Shown one piece after another: positions 31,862 to 40,508 of a stretch of 64,000 nt of DNA. Position 1 is the first letter of the stretch. Every line of letters starts with the position of its first letter. The position numbers and the translations under genes were made by a program. Under the pieces are notes generated by a model, which ran no database searches, was not told the origin of the DNA, and saw only the letters and a list, made by a program, of their open reading frames with translations. The stretch is from Carpediemonas membranifera (taxonomy: Eukaryota; Fornicata), in contig JAHDYR010000005.1 in the NCBI GenBank assembly GCA_019828565.1, positions 1,178,001 through 1,242,000 of the forward strand, written 5' to 3'.

Positions 31862-33256
31862 TTACTTCTGGTGCTTTTCCTGCTCTCTCTTCTCCATCAG
31901 GTCGTCATACTCGGCCCTCGTCAGCCTCACAGTTGTCATTCCGGCATCACGGATGTGCTGAAAGGCCTCATCGGGCAGCTTCGGCATCCCGTCCTCGCTG
32001 TCGCTGCTGCTGCCCAAGTCTGACTCGCTCTCGTGATAGCGGCGAAGGCGAATGCGTCTGCTGGGCACCCTGGTCTTCATTGAGTCATAGAGCGGAGCGA
32101 GCCCACTTCCATTGGCCCCGCTACGGACACCCTCATCGGTATCTCTCTCAGACATATCACACTCAACCTGTTGTGACTGAACAAATGACAGGTTGTCGAC
32201 GAGGCTATCCTCGGCATCGCTGTCTGAACTCTCCTCATCCTCCCACTCTCCTTCCAGCATCTCCAACCCGGCCTCATCGTCAGACTCGCCCTCCACCGCG
32301 GTCTCCGGCATCTCTGCCTCGCCAGCTGTCTCGTCAAACAGCGCCTCATCGTCAGACTCCCCCTCCCCCGTGTCGTCCCCCTCGGGCTTACGCTGGTCGT
32401 GGAGCTGGACCATCCTAATCCTGAGCTTGTTGTAAAGCCAGTCATCGAGCATCGGCGGCACCAGGTCGGCAGAGCTTCGGATCTCCGGGTTGAGATCGAG
32501 GATCGTTGGGCGCCGCGTGGTCGTTAAGTGACTGGACGCCAACTGGCGCCTGAACTGCTCATCGGTCAGGCTGATGCGCTTGTCCTTAATGACCTTACGA
32601 ACCTTGGTCGGATCCCTGGGCCTGCCAGTCCGTCTTTGTGTCTCAATCACCCGCTTCTTGAGCTGATTGAGATCGACATGCACAGTGGGCGCATAGCGAA
32701 GCTGGTTGACACTGAGCCCGACCTGCTTGAGAGCCTCCGAGAAGGTGCTCGGCGCTACATGAGACAGTGCGGATGAGGCCTTGGAGAATACTATCCAGGC
32801 AGCGAGCTCTTCAGGAAGCTGAAGAGCTCGCTCGCTCACATCAATATCGCGGGCTGATGTGGCAGTCATGCCTGTGTGGCTGATGATAAGAGCCAGCGCA
32901 TTGTAGGGGAAGACTAGTCGGACAATAGCTTCCAATTCGACAGGCTCAAACTGCCCAAGCGGCTTGACATTGTCTCTGCCGGAGTTTCGGAATGAGTTGA
33001 CGGCACTGAGAGTGACAGCAGCGGTTGCCTTGCTCAATGATGCAGCAAAACCGGGCACAAGCGATCTAACCTCCTCGGACCGGATCACGGAGAGCGCTTC
33101 GTCCTCGGTACTCCCTCGCTCACGTTGTACGAATTGAACGAACCGCGAAAGGTTGTTTGCGGCCGCTTTCCGGGAAGATTTCTTGCTGATGGTGCACAAC
33201 CAAGCATTCTTCACGTCTTGCATGCTTGTTTCCATCTCCCGCGGGCTTCCTTCCAT
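31862..33256 (-). CDS. Acidic protein with possible degenerate tyrosine-recombinase fold (464 aa)
   Basis: Residues 20-170 are helical. They resemble in layout the core-binding and early catalytic part of tyrosine recombinases: SSRKAAANNLSRFVQFV, then LALIISHTGMTATSARDIDV where active enzymes have TGLR-type Arg, then VGLSVNQLRYA where they have HxLR. Both the first Arg and the His would be missing, and no catalytic Tyr is evident. Residues 270-400 are strongly acidic (Asp/Glu/Ser). The C-terminus (DEAFQHIRDAGM) resembles DEAFEWVKRRD of the 38914-39653 gene. It is divergent from the OTU gene across 33257-34492. The recombinase reading is weak; it may be a chromatin-type protein. Confidence 0.6.
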   Translation of the reverse strand: MEGSPREMETSMQDVKNAWLCTISKKSSRKAAANNLSRFVQFVQRERGSTEDEALSVIRSEEVRSLVPGFAASLSKATAAVTLSAVNSFRNSGRDNVKPLGQFEPVELEAIVRLVFPYNALALIISHTGMTATSARDIDVSERALQLPEELAAWIVFSKASSALSHVAPSTFSEALKQVGLSVNQLRYAPTVHVDLNQLKKRVIETQRRTGRPRDPTKVRKVIKDKRISLTDEQFRRQLASSHLTTTRRPTILDLNPEIRSSADLVPPMLDDWLYNKLRIRMVQLHDQRKPEGDDTGEGESDDEALFDETAGEAEMPETAVEGESDDEAGLEMLEGEWEDEESSDSDAEDSLVDNLSFVQSQQVECDMSERDTDEGVRSGANGSGLAPLYDSMKTRVPSRRIRLRRYHESESDLGSSSDSEDGMPKLPDEAFQHIRDAGMTTVRLTRAEYDDLMEKREQEKHQK

Positions 33257-33257
33257 C

Positions 33258-33587
33258 GATATACGGATTTCAGACTTTCGTCATGCACAAAAATTCGAAT
33301 CTCTCCAAATGCCCAAAACAGTGGTCAAACCGTGTTCAGGGGTACAAAAGAGTGCCATAGGCACGTTCTTGCATTCAAAAATATTCTAGAGGTCGTTCAT
33401 AAATTCTCAGATGGCCAACAGTACGAAAGTCTGAAATCCATTTATCATGAGACCCGACAAATTTGAAATCCATTTATCGGGTGGATACATCACTGTAGAG
33501 GGTATTCATGGATATAGGTGCCTTTTCGGTGCCGAGGGGAGTCAAAATTTGAGGTCGTGCAGGCAGAAAGTCTGAAATCCGTATATC
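33258..33587. repeat. 330-bp MITE-like or regulatory repeat upstream of the acidic gene
   Basis: Ends are 22-bp perfect inverted repeats (GATATACGGATTTCAGACTT and complement). Two further variants of AAGTCTGAAATCCATTTAT lie inside at about 33421 and 33461. It starts two bases from the start codon of the acidic gene. No clear target duplication. Confidence 0.7.
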
Positions 33588-34492
33588 TCATCACTGCTTA
33601 TAGATCCTGGCAGACAACGGCCTCTTGGCAACGCCTGAGGTGTAAGGATTCGCTTGCCTCTGTGTTGTCGCATCAGCTTCGCTGAAAACGGGGGAACTGA
33701 CCCGCGCATTCGCGCACTTTATGCTCGCAACGAGACCGAAATGACGAACTGAAGAATAGGAAGAATACTGGCGGCTTTAACGATACAGGCATGCACTTAT
33801 CACTAAGAAACATCAGTATGCGGGCGCAGAGCATCATTAAAGCAACAATTATCTCTAAACAACATCAAGTACCAAAAGTCCATCAGGACGAAACGATATG
33901 AACTATAAATGGAGCACAGATCAGTACAGATGATTTGAGAGTACCAGGCATGGCCAGAATACCGTAATTATCGTCCGTTGATCCACGTGACCTCCATCTT
34001 GGTCGGTATCCAGAGAACGCCCGTCAGACGCTTGCAACGGAACATTTAGGGGGTGCATCCTGAATGGGGCCAGATTTGAGGGACCCTTGGTCTGACATGC
34101 CATGACCGAGTACTCTAGGGGCCTCCACAGTGCGTCCCGAGGTACGTTAGAGCACCACAGACCTTCCCCCAAAAGCTGACTCCTGGACCCCTTGGCCGGA
34201 GTTCGCCCGAAGCGTGCCTCGGCTTGAACTAACGGCAAGAGAGCATAAAATCAGCCCTTTCGAACCGTGTTTTATGCTCTGCTGCCGTTATAGAATTATT
34301 CAAAGGGCCCTCTCTTTGCGCTTTTTTTCTGGTTCGTGGGACGAAGTAGGGACGGACAAAAAAAGCACATACGGAAGGTATTGGAGGTACTGAGGCCGCC
34401 TAGGTACATAGTTGCCGTGTGGATGGTTTCAGTTTATTACTTTTGGCACTCTATGTCCATTTTTTTATGCTCTCTTGCTGATAGTGCCGAAC
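33588..34492. promoter_or_regulatory. Divergent intergenic region with hairpin and repeated motif
   Basis: An imperfect hairpin, 34230-34250 with 34270-34290 (two mismatches in 21), has arms containing TTTTATGCTCT. The motif recurs at 34464-34479 just before the OTU gene start. No gene is seen. Confidence 0.5.
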
Positions 34493-36245
34493 ATGGACTT
34501 GCTAAAGTGGATTGAGAGCGCTAGCAAGGAACAGTACGATGCGATATTGGCTGCATACACCAAGGCAACCACCAATCATGCCAAATGTGCTGTCCTTCGC
34601 GCGGTTTTGCTGGATGAACGGAAACTGCTCGATCTAGTCATCAGGAAGCGTTTGTAGTCATAGCAATGCTTATATAGGAATCAACCTGAACCATATCACC
34701 ACGAAATTCCGCCTCACGAAGGACGAGAAGGAGGAGCTCCATGATAAGTTGAAGAAGCAGTTTATGGCACTCGCCGGACCAAGAAGTTCCAAGAAGCTCG
34801 GCGCGCTGGCGAAGTGGGTTGACGACAACCAGGCTGATATCGTGTATAGCCAGGAGAAGCGCAAGGCGCGTAAGGCCATTATTGAGGCCATTGACGCCGA
34901 GGAGAAGGACAAGGGCAAGGGCAAAGCCGAGAGCGCTAAGAAAGAACCCGTCGACGATGAGAGTGGCGTGGACAGTGGTGAAGAGAGCGGCGTCGACGAT
35001 TCTGAGTTGTGCGACAGTGAGAGTGAGGTGGACTTTGACAACGAGTCCGACGATGAGATTAGAGAACGCGCGATCAAGCGCCGGCGCGAGAGAAAGATCG
35101 CCCAGAAGCTCAAGGAGTGGGAGGACAATAACGCTCGCAACTACGTCCTGTGGCATAGAGTCCAGAAGGAGGTGCACGGCGAGCTTCGCATTCGCGCCTC
35201 TCGAGAGTCAGCTTCGGTTGCTGGGGACAACCACGTCGACGTCCAGTTCGACAGATACCTTCGCGTATCCAAGCTGCTCGAAATGAAGGACTGGATTCAC
35301 AAAGACCTCCCATCTCTTCCGATGGAGGCACGAGTGCTCCATCACAAGGCGCAGAAGAGAGTACTCGAGCTGGAGGAGACCGTCACGAGGCTGCTGCAAG
35401 ACGTGGGGTACGCAGCTGACATCTCCATGGGTGCCAGCCCGACACCCGCGCCGTTTCGCCGCGACCTACCCCAGTCGGGCACACACCAAGCACGAACGAG
35501 TACCCCCCGCCGTACGGGGAAGAGCGACACAATCCACATGAAGCGCAAGGCCCTCATGACAATCCCTCAGAAGATCGCTGATGTCGATAGCAACTCAGAG
35601 GAGTCAGACGAGGAGGAGATGGTGACAGAGGAGAAGAAGCGCGAGGCACACGAGGAGGTGGTGACAGAGGAGAGGAAGGGTGAGTCACATGAGGAGGACG
35701 TGACCAAATGCGACGCCTGCATCCAGACTGAGCCGGAGACTCAGACTCGCATCACCTCTGAGGCCGCGGTGCAGACGTGCATCAACGCGGAGGCTCTCAC
35801 GGCTGGCTGTACCGCGATTCATGTCAAGAGTGACGGCAACTGCGTTGCATATTGTCTCCAAGCCATTGAGTTGGGTGGCAGAGTTGATGGCGACTTCGAA
35901 AGGTGGCAGCGTGGCCTCTGCCAGTCAGTGAAGGCCAAGTACTGGTCTAAGAAGAATTTCACGGAGCGTAGCCTGACAGATCCGGACTCCGGCTACTATA
36001 ACTCGAACGCCATCCGAGTCTGGGCGAGGAAACAGAAGCGGAACATCCTTGTTGTCCAGTCATACGACGGATACAACGGCATGCAAGGCATCTCCGCCAT
36101 CTTATACCTGTTTGATGGCACCACCATGCTTGCACCCGATGCAGACTTGTGGGGGTTGACAGATAATTTCGCTATTGTCATCGAAGGCGATCCGGCTCAC
36201 GCCACGCTGTACCAGAAGAAGTGCGAGGTCGTTGAGATTGAATAA
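34493..36245 (+). CDS. OTU-type cysteine protease protein (probable 28-nt intron)
   Basis: Exon 1 34493-34649 and exon 2 34678-36245, joined by removing a GT...AG interval of 28 nt, give 574 aa; without it the frame stops at 34657. The N-terminal half is basic/acidic coiled coil (KKLGALAKWVDDNQ, EESGVDDSE). The last about 150 residues are OTU-like: DGNCVAY with the nucleophile Cys, and a late His in DPAHATLY. OTU enzymes remove ubiquitin or related proteins. Before it lie QT-rich repeats (CIQTEPETQT, AAVQTC) similar to LC8-binding motifs. The cargo role in the 13-kb element is unknown. Alternative start: ATG at 34764. Confidence 0.72.
34650..34677 (+). other. Putative 28-nt spliceosomal intron in the OTU gene
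   Basis: GTTTGTAG...TATATAG. Removal joins RK-R-INLNH in frame. It is very short; a frame-disrupting insertion is the alternative. Confidence 0.4.
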
Positions 36246-36360
36246 AGATTTGGATATGCCCGTGTAGCCAGCGGTTCATGACCTGCAGCAGACATTTGGA
36301 CGTACAGCGGGATACCACATCAATTAGGTCACTTGCGGGCTAAGATTGTCGTTGTCGATC

Positions 36361-36774
36361 GTCATTCACCGGAGGAGCAGGCCAGAGTCACTTGCCATCT
36401 GGCGCATCATGAGGAGATATTGGAATGTGATGATGTGTTTATTGACTAAATGAGCTGGAATTAGGCGGGTTTGATGTTGCTTACATGTTCTGTGGCATGC
36501 CTGATGTCCAAAGATGTATTTTGGCACAGTGATGTTGTTTAGTGTGCTCATTGCTGACCGCATAGTTATCTGACGTCAATGTGTCGTGTTGATGGCAACA
36601 AATCGATGGTAGCTCGCACGTTTGAGGTAGTTGCTTGTTGCATCGATGCAACGCACTTTAAGGATTAACCACCTGCACCCCATAGCCGTTTCCTAAGGCC
36701 AGATACGGTCCTCTGTAGCGTATATACACGCGTGAATTGGGACTAGATGGGACTAGATGCAGTGTTGTGGCATG
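36361..36774 (+). repeat. Duplicated block B (second copy)
   Basis: 414 bp, direct copy of 31315-31728. Confidence 0.93.
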
Positions 36775-36853
36775 ATCTGCAAGATCGACCAGCCCCTGGA
36801 TCACTTGGGCCTGCCTCCGTGCCCGGCCTGTTGCGATCAATGATGGTGATTAC

Positions 36854-38639
36854 TTGCAACGAACGCGATCACCGGAAATTACCTTACCTTACCTTACCTG
36901 CAGGTACCATGGGTGTTCGTTTTCGTCTCCAAACGCCATGGTGTAAGAGCATAAAGTGCATTTTCTGTTTACTGTGCCGTTGGGGATTGATGGCGCTGGC
37001 GTAGGGGTGCTGTGTGGGCGCCAGTGATGACGGCGCCAGGGATGAGACGCCAGGGATGAGGGAGCCAAGATGAGGGAGCCAAGATGAGGGCGCCAGGGAT
37101 GAGGGCGCCAGGATGAGGCGCCAGGGATGAGGGCGCCAGGATGAGGGCGCCAGGGATGAGACGCCAGGGATGAGGCGCCAGGGATGAGGCGCCAGGGATG
37201 AGGCGCCAGGGATGAGGCGCCAGGGATGAGGCGCCAGGATGAGGCGCCAGGGATGAGGCGCCAGGGATGAGGCGCCAGGGATGAGGCGCCAGGGATGAGG
37301 CGCCAGGGATGAGGCGCCAGGGATGAGGCGCCAGGGATGAGGCGCCAGGGATGAGGCGCCAGGGATGAGGCGCCAGGGATGAGGCGCCAGGGATGAGGCG
37401 CCAGGGATGAGGCGCCAGGGATGAGGCGCCAGGGATGAGCGCCAGGGATGAGGCGCCAGGGATGAGGCGCCAGGGATGAGGCGCCAGGGATGAGGCGCCA
37501 GGATGAGGCGCCAGGGATGAGGCGCCAGGGATGAGGCGCCAGGGATGAGACGCCAGGGATGAGGGCGCCAGGATGAGGCGCCAGGGATGAGGCGCCAGGG
37601 ATGAGGGCGCCAGGATGAGGCGCCAGGGATGAGGCGCCAGGAATGAGGAGTACAGTATTAGAACCCCGAAAACACCATAATACCAACACCAATGAGCTTC
37701 ATCAAAGAAAAGATATGCTCACTGGCGCCGGTTATGGCGTTTTCGGGGTTCGTCGACCATTCTGCTCCCAAATCTGCACCTGTATTTTCGTGAGCATGCC
37801 CGGGAGCTGGGCCAGACGAGTGGTGCCACAGGGACTAAGCTCCGCTGCTCAGCCTCTGCCAGGCGACACTCGTCTGAATTCTGCACGAAAAAATTCAGAC
37901 GACGAATGATGGGCAAAGGGCCGCGAAAACGCTGAAGTACCAGCGCAAGTAGAGCGGTTTGCAATAAAATAGCTTACTTGCGCTGGTGCTGGCGTTTTCG
38001 GGGCCCTGAATTGCCCCGGGCGCTCTCCCGGGCTCCTCTCTCCCGCGCTCTTCTCCCCCGGGCTCCTCTCCCCTGGGCTCCTCTCTCCCGGGCTCCTCTC
38101 TCCCGCGCTCTTCTCCCCCGGGCTCTATCCTCCGGGGCTCCTGTCCCCAGCGCTCTTCTCCCCCGGGCTCTATCCTCCGGGGCTCCTGTCCCCAGCGCTG
38201 TTTCCCAGGCGCTCTGCTCTCTCCAGCGTCCTCACTCGTAAATGTACGTTGCTGTCTTGTCTGCTTGATCTGATTTCATTTAGTGTGCACTTTAGGGGAT
38301 AGTTTCATTGCAACGCCAAAATGGCGAGTTCAGGTTGTAGCAATGATCTGATGCGCGGAATGTACTAGAAAACATTGCAATTACAACGCAAAGCAGCGAA
38401 AAGCGGAGAAATCAACATCAATAACAACATCAACACCAAAAGAACAGTATCCCAAAGAATTGTGGGCGTTGCTGCGCCAAAGAGCAATAAATGACCACAA
38501 AGCATTCGCTTATGCACAATTAGCTGCCAGAAAGAACACTACACCGTTACTTTGGATCATTCCAGTTCGCCGGAGATGACGCAGGTCCAGAACGCTGCCT
38601 TGGAGGGCTGGTGAAGCGGTAGTGTAGCGCTTACTCGCC
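36854..38639 (+). repeat. Duplicated block A (second copy, 1786 bp)
   Basis: Same order as 28302-31271. Minisatellite 1 is about 640 bp (37016-37650) with a more regular 15-bp unit; the hairpin spacer is 37652-38015; minisatellite 2 is only about 215 bp (38016-38230). It ends at the same ACTCGCC and then meets the PIWI-like fragment. Confidence 0.92.
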
Positions 38640-38835
38640 AAGCGGGCGATGGTCTCGACGGGACGGTTGACGGTCTCAAGGTGGCCCTGCTCTTCGACGT
38701 ACCAGGCGGACATGCCGATGACGGAGCGGCGCTGACCCTGGCGGACGTTATCCTCGCCCTGGGTGAAGCTGTTCTTGCCGCAGTACACGTCGATACCGAT
38801 GGTGAGGCAGGGCTGTAGCATGGAGGCCGAGAAAC
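38640..38835 (-). pseudogene. PIWI-like domain fragment
   Basis: In frame on the minus strand: LQPCLTIGIDVYCGKN, then QRRSVIGMSAWYVEEQGH. This matches the start of the PIWI domain of Argonaute/Piwi proteins, where GIDVxH carries the first catalytic Asp and RSxxGxxA follows. Here the usual His is Cys-Gly. Only about 65 residues are present; MID, PAZ and the rest are absent. Codons are strongly GC-ending, unlike the neighbouring element genes. It lies exactly between block A and the motif GCAGTTTATG. Probably a captured or rearranged gene piece. Confidence 0.5.
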
Positions 38836-38913
38836 CATAAACTGCACGGATCCACAAACGTGGATTGGCCTGAACGACAGCGCTGATGCCCAGACAGTCA
38901 GATATACATTCAT

Positions 38914-39653
38914 TTATTCCTGTCTCGCTCTCTTGCCTGTCGGATCGCGACGCTTGACCCACTCAAATGCCTCATCTGTGAGGTAGACAGACATGCCGCT
39001 GTCCTTATCCTTCCGAGTCGAAACCTTCTGTTTCGAAACCTTCCGAATCAAGGTTCGGCAAGGGTCTTTGGGTCTCGTTGTTGACATGCGACGGCAAGCC
39101 CACTCTGAGGTCTCGCATGAGCCCCCCGCACACGATGCAATGCCCTGACAGGACAAGCGGGGGGTCATTTGTATCGGCCATATCTGTCTTAAGCTGCTCC
39201 ACCTGGCTAGGAGTCAGGTTGCGGGCCTTGATCGTACCCCCGGGTCTTGCCTGTGTCTTCGGGCCTGGGCCTCGGCTCATCCTGGTCTCTGACGTCCGAA
39301 GTCGTCATCGTTGCCTGCTCCAAAGTGGTGGGCTCCGGCTGAGACCTGACGCCTGGCAGCCTGCGCATGGTCTTACGGCCGCCGCTACGCAGCCTCTCAA
39401 TATCCTTCTCAAGACTGTTGACCTTCGTCGTCAGCGCATGATGTTCACTTGTCGCGAACGAGCGACACTGGCGACTTAAGTAGCGCGATGAACGTCTTGC
39501 CTGTGTCTTCTGGCCTGGAAGAATAGCCCAAATGACCTCAGATGCAGCAAGTTCCATACATTCGATGCTTTCTGGAGTAAAATAGAAGCAAGCTGCCATA
39601 ATCGCTGCAACAATCTTCCGCAAAAGGTCTCTGTCACGTGTATTATCAGCCAT
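38914..39653 (-). pseudogene. Coiled-coil and CIxCG-motif gene, frame-broken or intron-containing
   Basis: Block 1 (39207-39653, 148 codons, start MADNTRDRDLL) is helical with a coiled coil (LTTKVNSLEKDIERL). Block 2 (to 39005) has GHCIVCGGLMRDLRVGLPSH, a CxxC motif spaced like RCIACGMSVHDSRALTC in the kinase-like gene at 59980. Block 3 ends at 38914 with VYLTDEAFEWVKRRD, like the C-terminus of the 31862-33256 protein. Joins near 39260 and 39040 need introns or reflect decay. Confidence 0.5.
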
Positions 39654-40102
39654 CGTACTGTCACACCATTTTGAACTCATCAAATATTGAGCGTACAATA
39701 TCACGTAAAGGGGGGCGTTTTGGAGGAAATGACGCACAATACCGTTGCTTTAGCACTAGTTTGATATTGAAGGTTCACTTTCAAGACTTTTTGCGTGGTC
39801 ACCTTTGGAAGGTGACAGTGCAACACCCGAAATTTTGTCTATACACGTCATATACAAGGTCTAATGCATCTTTGCCAACCACTTTTAGCGTTTGTATGTG
39901 TCAGACGATCGAGTTCTGAAGAGCGACTTTGGCCAAGTCATGCGACCTTATCCTGCACTGACGATACGAAAACCGATCATAAATATTTATTGAGACATCT
40001 GCATGCAGTATTAATGTGTCCAGAGGTGAAGCTAGGTCTATAGAGTACGCACACCAACTTTAGAACTGATCCGCGAGATTCGATCAAAATCGATCAAAGA
40101 AA
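39654..40102. other. Right subterminal region of the 13-kb element
   Basis: AT-richer stretch between the 38914-39653 gene and the right TIR. No convincing gene; ORFs here lack family features. Confidence 0.5.
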
Positions 40103-40160
40103 CTGGAACCAATTCTGGAACCATTTGTTCCAGAAAAGGTACCAGAATTGACTGCATGGC
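40103..40160 (-). repeat. Right terminal inverted repeat of the 13-kb element
   Basis: 58 bp, perfect complement of 27169-27226. Confidence 0.93.
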
Positions 40161-40508
40161 CTTATGGTTACCCTCCTGTTTGGCTGCTGCGCCCCGATAC
40201 CTCGCACGTACGTGTATACATGTGCATACGTGCCCCGCCCTATGGCTCTGGGTTGTTTCTTATACGTGTGAAGAGTGTGCCGGTTCTGCCGGCTGAATGT
40301 TGTCTACGTTCCCAGTATGGGTGAGCGTTTGTGTGTTAGCGAGATTAGTGTTCGGGGTTGAGTCCCCCTTCCGCGGCTGGGTGCTACCGGGATACGTGGG
40401 GCTTGCGTCACCCGCTGATCCCAGGAGCGCTCCGCTTCGGTTGAGGCGGGGGGTTGGGTCCCAGTTTGACCCTGGTCCCTGAGGTCATAGGATTCTGGGA
40501 TGGTGTAC
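40161..40508 (-). other. LINE 2 3' UTR, proximal part
   Basis: Directly downstream (in sense) of the ORF2 stop; no gene. Contains the GTGTATACATGTGCATACG alternating purine-pyrimidine stretch near 40213. Confidence 0.7.

Larger units (their letters stand above)
27169..40160. mobile_element. 13-kb element with 58-bp terminal inverted repeats, family not recognised
   Basis: The two ends, 27169-27226 and 40103-40160, are perfect inverted copies over 58 bp. Removing the block restores a continuous LINE 2 3' UTR. The exact edge is ambiguous because the target is palindromic (GCCATGCATGGC): either CATG or TGCA could be a 4-bp target duplication, with ends starting CAGTC or GTC. Inside are an OTU-type gene, an acidic protein gene, small helical/zinc ORFs, two duplicated blocks (A and B) and minisatellites. 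I see no DDE transposase, DNA polymerase or helicase. It may be non-autonomous or use an unfamiliar enzyme. Confidence 0.8.

Noticed and set aside
38510-38962. 150-codon ORF as a complete gene around the PIWI-like piece
   Set aside because: Only the middle about 65 residues look protein-like; the ends run into block A and into the neighbouring gene tail.
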